Shown: positions 1 through 10,041 of the stretch, piece by piece
Numbering within the stretch: position 1 is the stretch's first letter
How the letters are laid out: every line of letters begins with the position of its first letter
Source of the DNA: Symbiodinium natans
Taxonomy: Eukaryota; Sar; Dinophyceae; Suessiales; Symbiodiniaceae
Direction of reading: 5' to 3'
Assembly: GCA_905221605.1 (NCBI GenBank)
Contig: CAJNDS010002851.1
Coordinates: forward strand, 112,501 to 160,000
Length of the DNA stretch: 47,500 bases
The notes under the pieces: generated by a model
Database searches by the model: none
What the model saw: the letters and a program-made list of their open reading frames with translations, nothing else
What the model was told of the DNA's origin: nothing
Translations under genes and position numbers: made by a program

Positions 1-152
1 ACAAGATCACATTCTAAAGGACAGTAGATGTACAGTAGATGTGCCATTCTGGTGCGCCTCCTGTGGCCCCTCTGGCTGGGCCCTTGGCTTCTATCTGTGT
101 GCATGCCATGGTGTTTTCATCAAAGAAGGTATGCACTCACTCCCTGTCCCAG

Positions 153-680
153 ATGCCGCACTGGTTGGTCCAAAGAAAAAGCCTCGGGCCTGTCCATGCA
201 GCCGAAAGCCCACGCCTTCAGAACCCACGCAGCCCGAAACCCACACCTTCAGAACCGACATGTCCCCTATATTTTACCTAAACCTTGGACCCTCTGTATG
301 TATACGGAGAAATAAGACTTACAAAACATCCTGTATATATGTTGTTGACAGCCCTCGTGTGGGCTTGTGCGGTCCGTGAGCCATCCAGTTTTGTCGCCAT
401 GCCTTGCCCTGTCTTTCAAGACCTTAACGATCAGCACCTGCAGATTGCCTGCACCGTTGCCCTGAAGGCAGGCTGGTTGCACGAATTGTACATGCATGTC
501 TGCAAGCCTCGATCGGCTGCGACTCCTCCCCATGCAACACACATAGTCCCATGAGCTGAGGATCTCGAACATGAGAACATGAATCACATCGTGGAGAGGA
601 TGAAGCAGGACAAGAAGCTTTTGGTCATGCCAGCAGGCCAGGAAGATGTGATCAGTCAAAAGACTGTTGGCCTCAACAAA
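153..680 (+). CDS. 5' exons of unknown dinoflagellate gene (group 1, partial)
   Basis: Three candidate exons: 153-261, 381-497 and 561-680. The first reads DAALVGPKKKPRACPCSRKP and then a Pro/Thr/Glu-rich stretch. The second reads VALKAGWLHELYMH near its end and is followed by a GT donor at 498. The third starts DLEHENMNHIVERMKQDKK and can end at a GA donor at 681. The second and third are whole codons, so they join without a frame change. The protein must begin before the window or in the first 150 bases. I recognise no domain; the third exon looks helical and charged. The 153-261 piece is open in more than one frame, so its frame is the least certain. Confidence 0.45.
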
Positions 681-795
681 GATGCATGCCTGATTAGTTT
701 TGCACCCCGATGAAATTGTCAACCCCAAGCCTCAGGAACCCTGTACGTGAGCCCTATATAAGGGTTTACCGGGGTTCGGCTTTTCGATGGTGCAG

Positions 796-1137
796 TTTGG
801 TAGAGCTGCTTTATCCAAGGAAGTTTTGCTGGCTTTCGTGCCAGCATTTGCGCATGTGGCGGATGTGGCAACAGTACCGGTTATCAAAATGATCCTAGTG
901 GAATTCAAGCGAAAACTAAATGACCTTTGGCATGCACTTACATGCGATGTGTACCATTTGCAGACACGCAGTTCGCTGCACATGCATTCGAGGGAATCAG
1001 CACAAACTGCTGCCAAGGTAGAGGTCCAGAAGATCAAGGTGACATGCCGACTTATCAAGAAGATGGTGCTCTGGGTTCGTCGGACAGCTGAGCGCTCGGA
1101 GTCTCAGAACTCGAGTGCTGTGGCAACCTTGGTCAAG
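796..1137 (+). CDS. exon, unknown helical protein (group 1)
   Basis: An open frame of 114 codons runs from an AG acceptor at 794-795 to AAG|GTGCAG at 1137. It reads FGRAALSKEVLLAFVPAFAH at the start, has a KVEVQKIKVTCRLIKKMVLW stretch rich in Lys and hydrophobics, and ends SSAVATLVK. No membrane signal or catalytic motif is visible. The phase is 0 at both ends, which matches the exon ending at 680 and the one starting at 1416, so these belong to one chain. A (TTTAGGG)10 array lies in the intron that follows. Function unknown. Confidence 0.5.
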
Positions 1138-1327
1138 GTGCAGGGGTTCTTTGGACCCTATAGTCTATAGCCCTGACAAATCCTAAACCCAATACCCTAT
1201 ATACCCTATACACATGTATAAACCCAAAACCGGCGATTTAGGGTGGAAAGGTTTAGGGTTTATTGGGTTTATATGAGGGATTTTGTAGAGCCTTACCTGG
1301 TTACCCAAAAGGGAATACAAGGGAGGG

Positions 1328-1401
1328 TTTAGGGTTTAGGGTTTAGGGTTTAGGGTTTAGGGTTTAGGGTTTAGGGTTTAGGGTTTAGGGTTTAGGGTTT
1401 A
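1328..1401 (+). repeat. TTTAGGG array
   Basis: About ten perfect TTTAGGG units in the intron between exons 796-1137 and 1416-1851. Confidence 0.9.
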
Positions 1402-1415
1402 GTGTTGTTGTTGAG

Positions 1416-1851
1416 GCCTTCCGTGCAGCCTACGAGGGCGGGAGGCATGGTGGCTGTTTTCATCGAGCTCCCAGCTTCACTATCCGGTTCAAACATAAAG
1501 CGAGGAAAGTTGCCGCTGAAACTTCAGCTCCTCCAGAAGTAGATCGGGGGAGTGGGGGATGTGTGGTGGCTATTGCAAGCCATGAGGAATGTGACTCGGA
1601 ATACGAGGAGCAGCTTTCACCCTCAGCAGCAGATGACCCTTCGCAAGACCCACCTGCAAACCCAGGAACACCTGAGGCCCTCTCTCGCCCTGAGAGGCCA
1701 ATCCCCACACCTGCAAGGGCAACCTGCCGAACTCCCGATGTGCATGAATGCGCCCCATCACCGTTGCAAGTCCAACCCCACATGACTTCTGCTCCAAAGT
1801 GCCTGGGACTGGAAACAGCTTGTGAGGGAGGATCCTCAGCCAGGAGACTTG
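1416..1851 (+). CDS. exon with Pro/Ser-rich low-complexity tail (group 1)
   Basis: The acceptor is TTGAG|G just after a TTTAGGG array. The frame is open for 145 codons and starts AFRAAYEGGRHGGCFHRAP, followed by a basic SFTIRFKHKARKVAAE segment and then about 90 residues rich in Pro, Ser, Glu and Ala (for example EEQLSPSAADDPSQDPPANP). The donor is G|GTGGTA at 1851. The start is folded-looking and the tail is probably disordered. A long minus-strand open frame overlaps it, but that reads as Ser/Gly-rich shadow sequence. No known domain recognised. Confidence 0.5.
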
Positions 1852-2609
1852 GTGGTATAAAATATGGGTTTATTATAGGGTTTATATAGGGTTTGCAGGG
1901 TTTGTAGGGTTTAGGGTTTTGGGGGTATATGTATATATAGGGTTTAGGGCCTATCGGGTTTATAGGTTTAGGATGTGCCATGACATGGGATGTGTGTGTC
2001 GTCTGGATTTCTGCATGGTTTGCAAGGACAGCGAATCCCAATAATCCCGATGATTGCAGCACATGTCCAGCGACAGAATCACAGATGGATGCTACATGGC
2101 TTCAAATGTAGCATGAAACTTTCTGCAGACCCGAAACCCTATATAAACCCTAAACCCTAAACCCTATAAAGCCTAAACCCTATACAAACCCTAAACCCTT
2201 GTTTTTCAGGAGGGACTGCAGTGCAACCCTAAACCCCTAAACCCCTAAACCCCAAACACATAAAACCCTGTAAACCCTAAACCCTGAATCCCTATCTATA
2301 CTCTATAAGCCGGCTCAGGCTTTGGCTATGGCGTGGTCTGCCACATCGGTCGTGCAGGTGCCTGCAAAATTGAGTGTGTGTGTGTGTGTGTGCGTTTTCG
2401 TTTGCGTTTATGTGTGTATATAAATTTGGCCTTTAAGCCTAAAAACACCAAAACCCCCCCAACCCAATTAAACCCAATGAAGACAGGTGGTTCAGGAAAG
2501 TGACCCTATAAGATCTAAACCTTATAACTTCAACCCTAATTAAATAAACCCTATAAACCCTGGCCCGAAATCCAATTATGAATGATGTTTGTTGTATATA
2601 ATGTTGCAG

Positions 2610-2728
2610 GAGATACCGGACAGTGATGTGGAACTGAGCCTCGAGGCGCGCTCGAGCCTTTTTCTGAATAGAGGTTGTGGAGTTTCGTTGGGTGCCCTGA
2701 TTGTGATCCATGCTACGACTGCATGCAA
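2610..2728 (+). CDS. short exon, unknown (group 1)
   Basis: The exon follows TTGCAG and reads EIPDSDVELSLEARSSLFLN then RGCGVSLGALIVIHATTACK, ending in AA|GTCCCA. A following open stretch from 2772 reads SSQRTTATLAREASSGSFSW in the phase this exon leaves, but the gap between them would be only 43 bases. That is very short for an intron, so one of the two limits is probably wrong. Hydrophobic and Ser-rich, with no domain recognised. Confidence 0.4.
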
Positions 2729-2939
2729 GTCCCAACATGTATCGGCCATATAAACCCAAACAGCCCAATAGAAGCTCGCAAAGGACCACTGCAACATTGG
2801 CGCGAGAAGCATCTTCGGGATCCTTTAGCTGGACTGAGTTTTGTCTGCACATTGTATTCTACAATTGGTTTGTGAAGACATGTGTGTGGGTGTACAATTT
2901 GAAGGCCTTGAGGGCTATTGAAGGGCTATTGCACCTCAG

Positions 2940-3784
2940 GATGAGTCATCTGCTGCAGCTGCTGCTGCCAAAGCGAAGTTGCAGCTGCTGAAGCTTTTGG
3001 AGTTGGAGAAGAGTGACATTGTCATCGACCTTGCTTCCCCACAACGCAGTGTGGGGTCTTCGCAGGTTCCACAGCAGGATCTGAAAGTTTTGACCCCAAG
3101 CAAAGGCCCATCTCCCAGCGCTGTACTTTCCCCTTTGCGAGGCCTGCCACCAGCCCAGGGAGGTGAAGTCACCCCGACCGAAGCAGATGCATCCACGTGC
3201 CCGAAGCAAAATCCCGAAGACCCAGCTCCTCTGGTATCCAAGTCCCTGTGTTCAAAACCGCTCCTGACCCGGGCAATGCAACGGGAGCTTACGGAGTTCA
3301 AGAAGCGCAAGGTGGGTGGAGCTCATGAGCAGCAGGAGGAGACAGGTGCAGCAGCCAAACGGGGGCGGGGCAGAACCGGGGGACCACGCCGAGGTCTGAG
3401 CAAGTTCAGTGCTGGCACTGCAGCAAAGACCAGGACCAGGACAAAGGCCACAGCAAAGCCCAAAGCAAAGTCCAGCCATGCAAAGCCCAAGAACAAGCAG
3501 AAGCCTGTCTGCAAGGCCAAACCAAAGGCTACGGCCAAGTCGCAAGCCAAGGGGAAGCCCAAAGCAAAGGCCACAGCGAAGGCTAGTGCAGAGCCTAAAA
3601 GGAAGCCAGGTGGCCGTCCATGCAAGCACGTGGTGGGTGCCGAGTTTCCGGATTTCGACCGTTTTTTTGACATGAGCACAAAATCCGGCCAGGATCTCTG
3701 GCAGACAGGTGGGGTTCTGTACTATGGGGCTGTGCCAGAAGAGGAGAAGGAAAAGCTCAAGCAGGAGATGGCCCACTCTCCCAA
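2940..3784 (+). CDS. Lys/Ala-rich exon with AT-hook-like motif (group 1)
   Basis: This is the largest exon of group 1 (281 codons plus 2 nt), after CTCAG at 2935-2939. It begins with an acidic/Ala helix (DESSAAAAAAKAKLQLLKLL), passes a Pro/Ser-rich linker, then becomes strongly basic: GRGRTGG near 3364-3384 and a run of AKAK/KPKAKS repeats at 3425-3600. The run closes with KRKPGGRPCK (3598-3627), close to the AT-hook core (R/K-P-G-G-R-P). After it comes a folded-looking tail, AEFPDFDRFFDMSTKSG and DLWQTGGVLYYGAVPEEEKE. The basic run resembles H1-like or HMG tails, so nuclear DNA binding is a reasonable inference. It ends AA|GTGTCT and joins in phase to 3922. Confidence 0.65.
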
Positions 3785-3921
3785 GTGTCTTTGTTTGCAT
3801 TACTTCGAAAGAATGTTTTTTGTCTATTTCGAGAGACGGAGAGAGACAGGTGTTGTGAACATATGAATGCAGTCTGTTGTTTATGTATGTCATATATAAT
3901 GTAGATCGGTGCCTAGCCAAG

Positions 3922-4063
3922 GTACTACATCATGCCATATTGGTCCAAAGGGACGGTGGGCATCAAGCTGGGGCGGTATGGTTCCCAGCAGTTCCACATC
4001 ACCCCAACCCGCCCTATGGCCATCAACATATACATTGCCAACAGAGTGGCTGCTTGGTTGCAT
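3922..4063 (+). CDS. exon with YYIMPYWSKG module (group 1)
   Basis: Starts after CCAAG at 3921 with one base that completes the Lys codon left at 3784, then reads YYIMPYWSKGTVGIKLGRYG and FHITPTRPMAINIYIANRVA. It ends CAT|GTTTTC at 4063, phase 0. The aromatic and beta-rich pattern looks like a compact domain. From memory, similar PYWSxG segments occur in uncharacterised Symbiodiniaceae proteins; I could not check this. The phase match on both sides makes this one of the safer exons of the group. Confidence 0.6.
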
Positions 4064-4125
4064 GTTTTCGTTTTGCATATACATGTGTAGGGTTTAGGGT
4101 TTAGAGTTTAGGGTTTTAGGGTTTA

Positions 4126-4357
4126 AGGCTTGTTTCGGCTCTCCGTTGTGGTTTTTCCTTAGGTTTTTGGACTATTTTAAGATAGGGGGATCAAAAACAC
4201 AAATATAAGCACGAGATAGGGTGTTTTTGGGGTTGCTAGGGTTTAGGATTTAGGGTTTTAGGGTTTAGGGTTTAGGGTTTGGGCCTAAACCTTAAACCCT
4301 AAACCCTAAACACCCTAAACCCTGTACACTCAAAGCATAACCTACACACCCTAAACC
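4126..4357 (+). repeat. dispersed compound repeat, copy A
   Basis: Starts GCTTGTTTCGGCTCTC, then TTTTCCTTAGGTTTTTGG, GAGATAGGGTGTTTTTGGGG, a block of TTTAGGG then CCCTAAA, and AAAGCATAACCTACACACCC. Copies at 9724-9941 (same strand) and 16984-17192 (inverted). Confidence 0.75.
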
Positions 4358-4472
4358 CTATAAACCCTATCTACTCTAAACCCTGTCTACCCTAAAGCCT
4401 ATAACCTCTAAACCCTGTAAACCCTAAACCCTCTGAACCCTAAACCCTAAAAGCCTAAACCCTAAACCCCAG

Positions 4473-4875
4473 GTTGCGATTCTGCACGCGAACAAGAAGC
4501 TGACCCTGTACAGCAAGGTATTGCAGGAGGAACTGAACTGCATCTCAGAGAAGTTCCATGGACGTCTGGGTGCACAGTGAGGTAGTGCATGGTGTGTGTT
4601 TTGTTTGCACGCGCGTGGACTTTGCAGTCCAACGAATCATCTGCAACATGCCAGCTTTCAAGCATGTCAGTACCATATTTAGATGTGTTCGGCGAACTTG
4701 CTCGGCAAGCTATGTATACTGACCGAAACCAGCATTAAGTTGCCTTTTCCTTGCAGTTTTGCGGTTCCTGACCGCAAGGTGCACAATTCGTGCTCGAGTA
4801 GGTGTAGCCCTGAAGCATGCAGTGGCATTTCAAACTCCGCAGAGATATGCTGACACTGAGTCAAAAGCTCGATAG
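4473..4875 (+). CDS. three exons closing visible part of group 1
   Basis: Exons 4473-4569, 4757-4778 and 4816-4875 follow each other with matching phases 0, 1 and 2. The first reads VAILHANKKLTLYSKVLQEE then LNCISEKFHGRLG. The second is a 22-base micro-exon (LRFLTA) after the good acceptor TTTTCCTTGCAG. The third reads MQWHFKLRRDMLTLSQKLD and stops at AG|GTGTGT. All look alpha-helical. The chain is still open at 4875, so the gene continues, either in small exons I could not place between 4.9 and 6.3 kb or directly into the 6376 exon. Confidence 0.5.
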
Positions 4876-5483
4876 GTGTGTATACGCAATGCATGTTCCC
4901 AAAGCACATGACTTCCTGCATATATTGCTTGTGTCTCCGAGGCCCTGTGTTGCGATGCCTCGTGGTTCCTCGATGCTCGATTGCTTAGGCCTGCATGGGG
5001 CCTGCGACGGGAGAGACTTCATGCAGTGTCGGGGCTGTTGTGTTCTGCTTGGGGCAGGGAGTTTAAAGGCTTCCTTTTTTTTGGTCTGGGGCACCCGATA
5101 TAATTAAGCAAGTGTTTGTCATCGAAGAATATAGAGACATATATGCAGTATAATTTCCACCCCAAGCATGCCCTGCACATGAACCATGAACCCTCAACCC
5201 TCAACCCTAAACCCAATAAACCCTACCGAGGGTTATAGGGTTTAGGGTTTATGGTGTGCAATACTAAGGTTTAGGGTTTTAGGGCCAGGGTTTATAGGGT
5301 TTAGGGTTTGGATTTGGGTTCAGGGTTTATAGGATTTAGGGTAACTCTATATAAACCCCATAAAATCTAAACCTGAACTGTATATAGACCCATTCGAAAC
5401 TCTCGGTATATATGTTTCTGTCATAGCCCTGCTGCCTGGCATTTCAACCCTCAACCCTTATGTAAACCCTAAACTGGCGTGTG
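4876..5483. other. spacer or intron, no supported gene
   Basis: About 600 bases. The first 230 have open frames on both strands without convincing protein character. From 5170 the sequence is mostly degenerate TTTAGGG and CCCTAAA units mixed with unique bases. No RNA gene seen. Confidence 0.5.
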
Positions 5484-5586
5484 TATAGTCTCCATTGTAG
5501 TTCCTTTTGGGGTTAACCTCATTCTCTACATGATAGAACCCTTAGAACTGGTTAACCGAAACAGGAACTATACAATGGGGACTATA
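5484..5586. mobile_element. inverted-repeat element, family 1 copy a
   Basis: 103 bp with ends TATAGTCTCCATTGTAGTTC and its imperfect complement (GGAACTATACAATGGGGACTATA). The inner arms also pair (GGTTAACC at both sides). No coding capacity. MITE-like. Other copies at 8903, 11101 and 12160 and solo ends at 10149, 19752 and 21450. Confidence 0.75.
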
Positions 5587-6157
5587 CATATATATATATA
5601 TATATACATACGTATAGACACCCTAAACCCTATGTACACCCTAAAAACCCTAAATAAGCCCCATATAAAGCCTATAAACCCTAAACCTGAACTGTTCAGG
5701 CCTGTGCGAAACACTCGCTCTGCTGTCCTGTAGGTAAACCCACAACCCCAAATCCTCAACCCTGAACCCAAAGAACCTTATGTAAACCTCGCAAACCCTG
5801 AACCTGAACTGTGAAGCTAACGCTTCTGGATCGAAGCTTCAGTCGGTGCAGTGCCTGTTTACACAACTACAGTTTTGTAGCTCTCCCTTCCCCGGTATAA
5901 ACCTTACACAATACATATATATATATATATATATACCGTATATATATATATATATACATATATATATCCCCACCCCCACCCCCCTCAGTGTATCTATATA
6001 TTCCCAAGTTCTGTAAAAACAAGAAAAAAGTGCGGGCACTGCTGCCGACAAGTGCGACATCACCCTAAGCTGTGGGCCAGTAGGGTCTACAGGGCCTCGG
6101 GCCAGTCTCTGTAGGTTCGATATACGGGTCTTGGTGGCTCAGCCTTAGGCCTTAGGC

Positions 6158-6266
6158 CCCCTAAACCCTAAACCCTAAACCCTAAACCCTAAACCCTAAA
6201 CCCTAAACCCTAAACCCTAAACCCTAAACCCTAAACCCTAAACCCTAAACCCTAAACCCTAAACCT
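6158..6266 (-). repeat. CCCTAAA array
   Basis: About 15 perfect CCCTAAA units, upstream of the 6376 exon. Confidence 0.9.
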
Positions 6267-6375
6267 CACCTTGTGGCTCACTCCAAGACCTCGGGCCAGC
6301 TACACATGTGGCTCGCTTTTATAATCCTGCTGCCCATACCCCTTAAGACGCACAAATCGAGAAGTGTCTCACACA

Positions 6376-6519
6376 ATGGCCGATGCTAGGGCACGATTGC
6401 CCGAGCCTGCTTGGGATGTGCCAAGCGTCCTGGCCCGTCTGTATCAAGCTGAGGCGCCGAAGGATGCCCGGTTGCAGCCAGATTTCGGTCTTGTCAGGAA
6501 ATATGTATCCGTGCAACGC
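6376..6519 (+). CDS. candidate first exon, unknown protein (group 2)
   Basis: ATG at 6376 opens 48 codons reading MADARARLPEPAWDVPSVLA then RLYQAEAPKDARLQ, with the good donor CGC|GTGAGA at 6519. It follows a long CCCTAAA array (6158-6266) and about 110 bases of unique sequence, which would suit a 5' leader. The frame is also open a few codons upstream (from 6364), so this could be an internal exon of one long gene including group 1. No domain recognised. A plausible gene start, not proven. Confidence 0.45.
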
Positions 6520-6800
6520 GTGAGATATCTCTGGAACATATATTAAACCATTTAGTTTAGAAGCACAGATATGTGTATGTGTGTATATATATATATAGAG
6601 CACATGTATAGGAATACATTATATAGACATTTGAGATATAGCTGTATATTGCATTCAGGGAGCTTTAAATACTAGTATACATCCCTTTACAAAAGCCTAA
6701 GCCCATGTGTATATATATATATATAAGTATGTATAATATATATATATATATATACATGTGAAAAAATGTCATAAGTATACCCCGTTTAAAGGGTCTGAAC

Positions 6801-6966
6801 CATCATCCTATACGACATAGGCATGAAACCCAAACCCCTTTCGAAGTCGACTTGACCCATCCTGACCAGATCCTGTGCCTCCTGGTGCTTCTGCTGCTGT
6901 GGCAGGAGGGCCTCGACCGTGCTTCTTGGTAGGACTATGTGAGGGCTTTCGTCGTTTGCACAGTAG
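6801..6966 (-). CDS. isolated minus-strand exon candidate
   Basis: On the minus strand a CTCTACCCCAG acceptor opens 55 codons reading YCANDESPHIVLPRSTVEAL then LPQQQKHQEAQDLVRMG and FERGLGFMPMSYRMM, before ATG|GTTCAG. The composition is protein-like and the plus strand is broken by stops here. It is the only convincing minus-strand exon in the left block, so it may be a small nested gene, a gene fragment, or chance. No partner exons found nearby. Confidence 0.35.
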
Positions 6967-7596
6967 CTGGGGTAGAGGGTTTGGGGCTCGGGGGTCTTGG
7001 GTGTTGTAAATACAAAATGCATAAATAAATGCATGTAAAAAAAAAGGTTGAGGGTTGAGGGCTCAGGGTTGGGTGTTAAGGGTTGAGGGTTTAGGATTTA
7101 GGGTTTATAATAGGGTTTATAAAGGGTTTAGGGTTTAGGGTTTGGACCCTTCTAAGGTTGTAGTATATGGGCCATGTTAGGAGTATATATATGTATATAT
7201 ATATATATATATATATACGAAGGGGAACCTCTTAGGGGTACAGCCTTGGGGGTCCGTTCTGGGCGATTCGGTTACAGAGGACTTTTGGATTGTAGGGCTT
7301 AGGCTCAAGGTTTAGGCGTGGCATCCGCACATCCGAACCATGTGGAAAACCAGATGGGCATTGTTTACTGTTTAGGGCTTAGATGTTCTACCATGCCCTG
7401 AACCAAAATTCCCTATCCCTCCTCTTTCCGAGGGTCGTTTCATGGTCCCCGAATATGGTCCCAAGGGTTCTGAAGTACGGGCCCTTAGCTTTGACAGGGT
7501 ATATAAGTGTTCCCAAATCAAAACAAAGGCCGAAATTCAGGGATCATGTAACTACACTGAACCCTAAACCCTAAACCCTAAACTCGAAACCCTAAG

Positions 7597-10041
7597 ACTC
7601 TGGGGAGGACGGCAACTTCACTGACGCCGCTCCAGCCAAGCATCCCAAGGGTGGGGTTTAGGGTTTAGTGTTTAGGGTTTAGGGGGTGTACTGTAGGGTG
7701 TTATTTCTGCTGAGGGTCCCTTCTTGTTTAGGGTGCAGCCTTTGACTCCTGGGACAGGCCTCATGCCCTCAATGCTCTAAACAACAGCCCCCAGAGGATT
7801 AACTGACAAACTGACCCTAAACCCTCAACCTTCAACCCTCAACCTTCAACCCTAAACCCTGTGTGAGAGTCGAAACCCTAAGTAAACCCGGAGCCTTAAG
7901 GCCTTCAAAGTGAATGCCTACTTGGAGGTTCATGGTGCTTAGGAACCAAGTATAACTGTACTTACAGCCCACTTATAAGCCCCGTAAGTGCCCGAATATG
8001 GAGATAAGTACAGATATTTGTACTGTTACCCTAAACCTTAACCCTAAACCCTAAACCCTGTAAGTACAGTTAAACTTGGGTACTAAGTGCCATGAACCTC
8101 CAAGTAAAAAGGACTCCCGAGACTCCACGTGGCCAGCACGCCATGCCGCAGCCTGCCGGGAGCCTTAGGGTCTGCAGCCAAACCCCATGGGGTTGAGGGT
8201 TTAGGGTGCACACGTTTATTTGAAATACTTTAAGTCCCAAGTTTTCCGTAGTTAGGCACATGAACTCTTAGGGTGTGTGTTTCATGTGTCAGAAAATGCA
8301 GATGTCCACGTGAACTAATAAAGCAGGGCTTGAATATTTCGCATTCTAAGTTGCAGGATATACGGCACATATGAGAAGCACGTCTATGAGAGCCCGCTGC
8401 CTGTGTCAAGTCTCAGAAGATTAAACCTCAAACCTCACCCTAAACTTTTATCCCAAGTAGAACCCTATCAGAGTACTTAAGAGGCTTAGATGTGGGTTAT
8501 AACTACACTTGTAATGGGTTACTAAGTACCTGAACCAAAGTAGGGTCGGATACCTGTGTAGTATATACTTCGGCCTTAAAGAGGGTTCCTATATAGTAGC
8601 TTTAGGGCCCAAGTATATACCCTAAAGCCTAAACCCGATATGGGGACATGGACCCTGAGGGGTCAGGGCCTGCTTCCCAGGTGTCTGTCTCCTACTCGTG
8701 CAAGGAGTTTCGGGAGGCCGCGCCACGTGGGGTTGGTTTGGGGTTTGGGGTTTGGGGTTTGGGGTTTGGGGTTTGGGGTTTAGGGTTTATATGGTTTATG
8801 TTTTAGGGTTTAGGGTTTAGGGGGGCAGTCAGACGTCGGCTACAGTATCTACGTGGGATCCTGGGCTTTTTGGATATACCTGTTAATCTCCCTTGTGTAC
8901 GCCTAGTGTCTCCATTGTAGTTCCTTTTTGGGTTAACCAGATTTAGGGTCTACGGGGTTCTAAAAAACACAGATATATATATATATATAGAGAGAGAGAA
9001 ATAGCTTAACCCAAAACAGGAACTACAATGGAGACTATATAGTTTTCTTTTAGCTTTCAAGAAAACTACACCTAAACCCTGAACTCTATAACTTAAAACC
9101 ATAGAAACCCTAAACCCGAAACCCGAAAGATACACACATGCCGAACAAAGGAGCCGGCGTTCGAGAATCCCGTTGCGCTGGGTGGGCCATCATGCCTTTC
9201 ACGGCTTCTTGGTGAGGTCTCCATGTTATCATATAGGGTTCAGAAGTTCGGGTTTCTAGGGTTCAGGGTTTTTAATATTTAGGGTCGAGGGTGTATAGGG
9301 TTTCTTAAGGGACATAGGGTCAGATAGGGTTAGGACTTAAGTTATAGGGGAAGGGGGGGGGGGGGGTTCGAGGGGGGGTAGGTAACCCAAGGTTCCCCAA
9401 CACTCCCCAAAACTCCCTAAAACTCCCTAAGCTTCTTTAAGGCCCTCAGGTTCCCTGGGTACCTATACCCCCCTTGAACCCGCCCACCCAAGAACCCGAT
9501 AATTAAGCACGTATCTTTTTGCAAGCACATGCTCGCTATCTAAGGCAGCAGAGAGGAGATTGGAGGATGGATGGGCGCTTGAGGACTTCCGGGCTCGAAG
9601 GTTTGTACTGCTGCTCCTCAAACCCCATATAAGCAAACCCTATTATGCTTGAGGGCTTCTGGCCTCTAAGCCAAAGCGATCCTAGGGTTTAGGGTTTATA
9701 GGGTTTAGGGTTTAGGGTTTTAGGCCTGTTTCGGCTCTGGTTTTCCTTAGGTGTTGGCATTATTTTAGGATAGGGGGATAAAAAACATAAATATAAAGGC
9801 GAGATAGGGTGTTTTTGGGGGTTGCTAGGGTTTAGGATTTAGGGTTTTAGGGTTTAGGGTTTAGGGTTTGGGTCTAAACCTTAAACCCCAAACCCTAAAC
9901 CCTAAACCCTACACACACAAAGCATAACCTATACACCCTATATCCCTGCTCAGGACCCAATGGGGCCCTCCGATGCCCTGGTGGGTGCAAGCACGTGTAC
10001 AGATTTGGTTGCAGACTTACTTAGACTGAACATATGTTGTA
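7597..10041 (+). CDS. string of small candidate exons (group 2)
   Basis: Short open segments, each with usable splice signals: about 7597-7650 (SGEDGNFTDAAPAKHPK in one frame), 8112-8169 (TPETPRGQHAMPQPAGSLR), 8357-8409 (IYGTYEKHVYESPLPVS, after TTGCAG and before A|GTCTCA), about 8648-8725 (DPEGSGPASQVSVSYSCKEF), about 9140-9210 (MPNKGAGVRESRCAGWA, before GTGAGG), 9545-9600 (AAERRLEDGWALEDFRAR) and 9954-10041 (DPMGPSDALVGASTCTDL). Each is too short to trust alone, and phases between them are not all consistent. Between them lie telomere-type repeats, TA tracts and inverted-repeat elements. The 8357 and 9545 pieces are the best. Confidence 0.35.
7919..8106. mobile_element. long inverted-repeat element with telomere-type loop, family 5
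   Basis: 188 bp. Arms of about 48 bases: TACTTGGAGGTTCATGG...CTGTACTTACAG on the left and CTGTAAGTACAG...CCATGAACCTCCAAGTA on the right. The loop carries CCCTAAA repeats. The right end stops 5 bases before the first base of the 8112 candidate exon. Confidence 0.75.
8903..9042. mobile_element. inverted-repeat element, family 1 copy b
   Basis: About 140 bp. Left end GTGTCTCCATTGTAGTTCCT followed by GGTTAACC; right end CAGGAACTACAATGGAGACT. The centre holds a TA/GA microsatellite, absent from copy a, so the loop varies while the ends are kept. Confidence 0.75.
9724..9941 (+). repeat. dispersed compound repeat, copy B
   Basis: Same order of blocks as copy A (CTGTTTCGGCTC, CCTTAGGT, GAGATAGGGTGTTTTTGGGG, AAAGCATAACC) with scattered substitutions and small indels. 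Confidence 0.75.
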
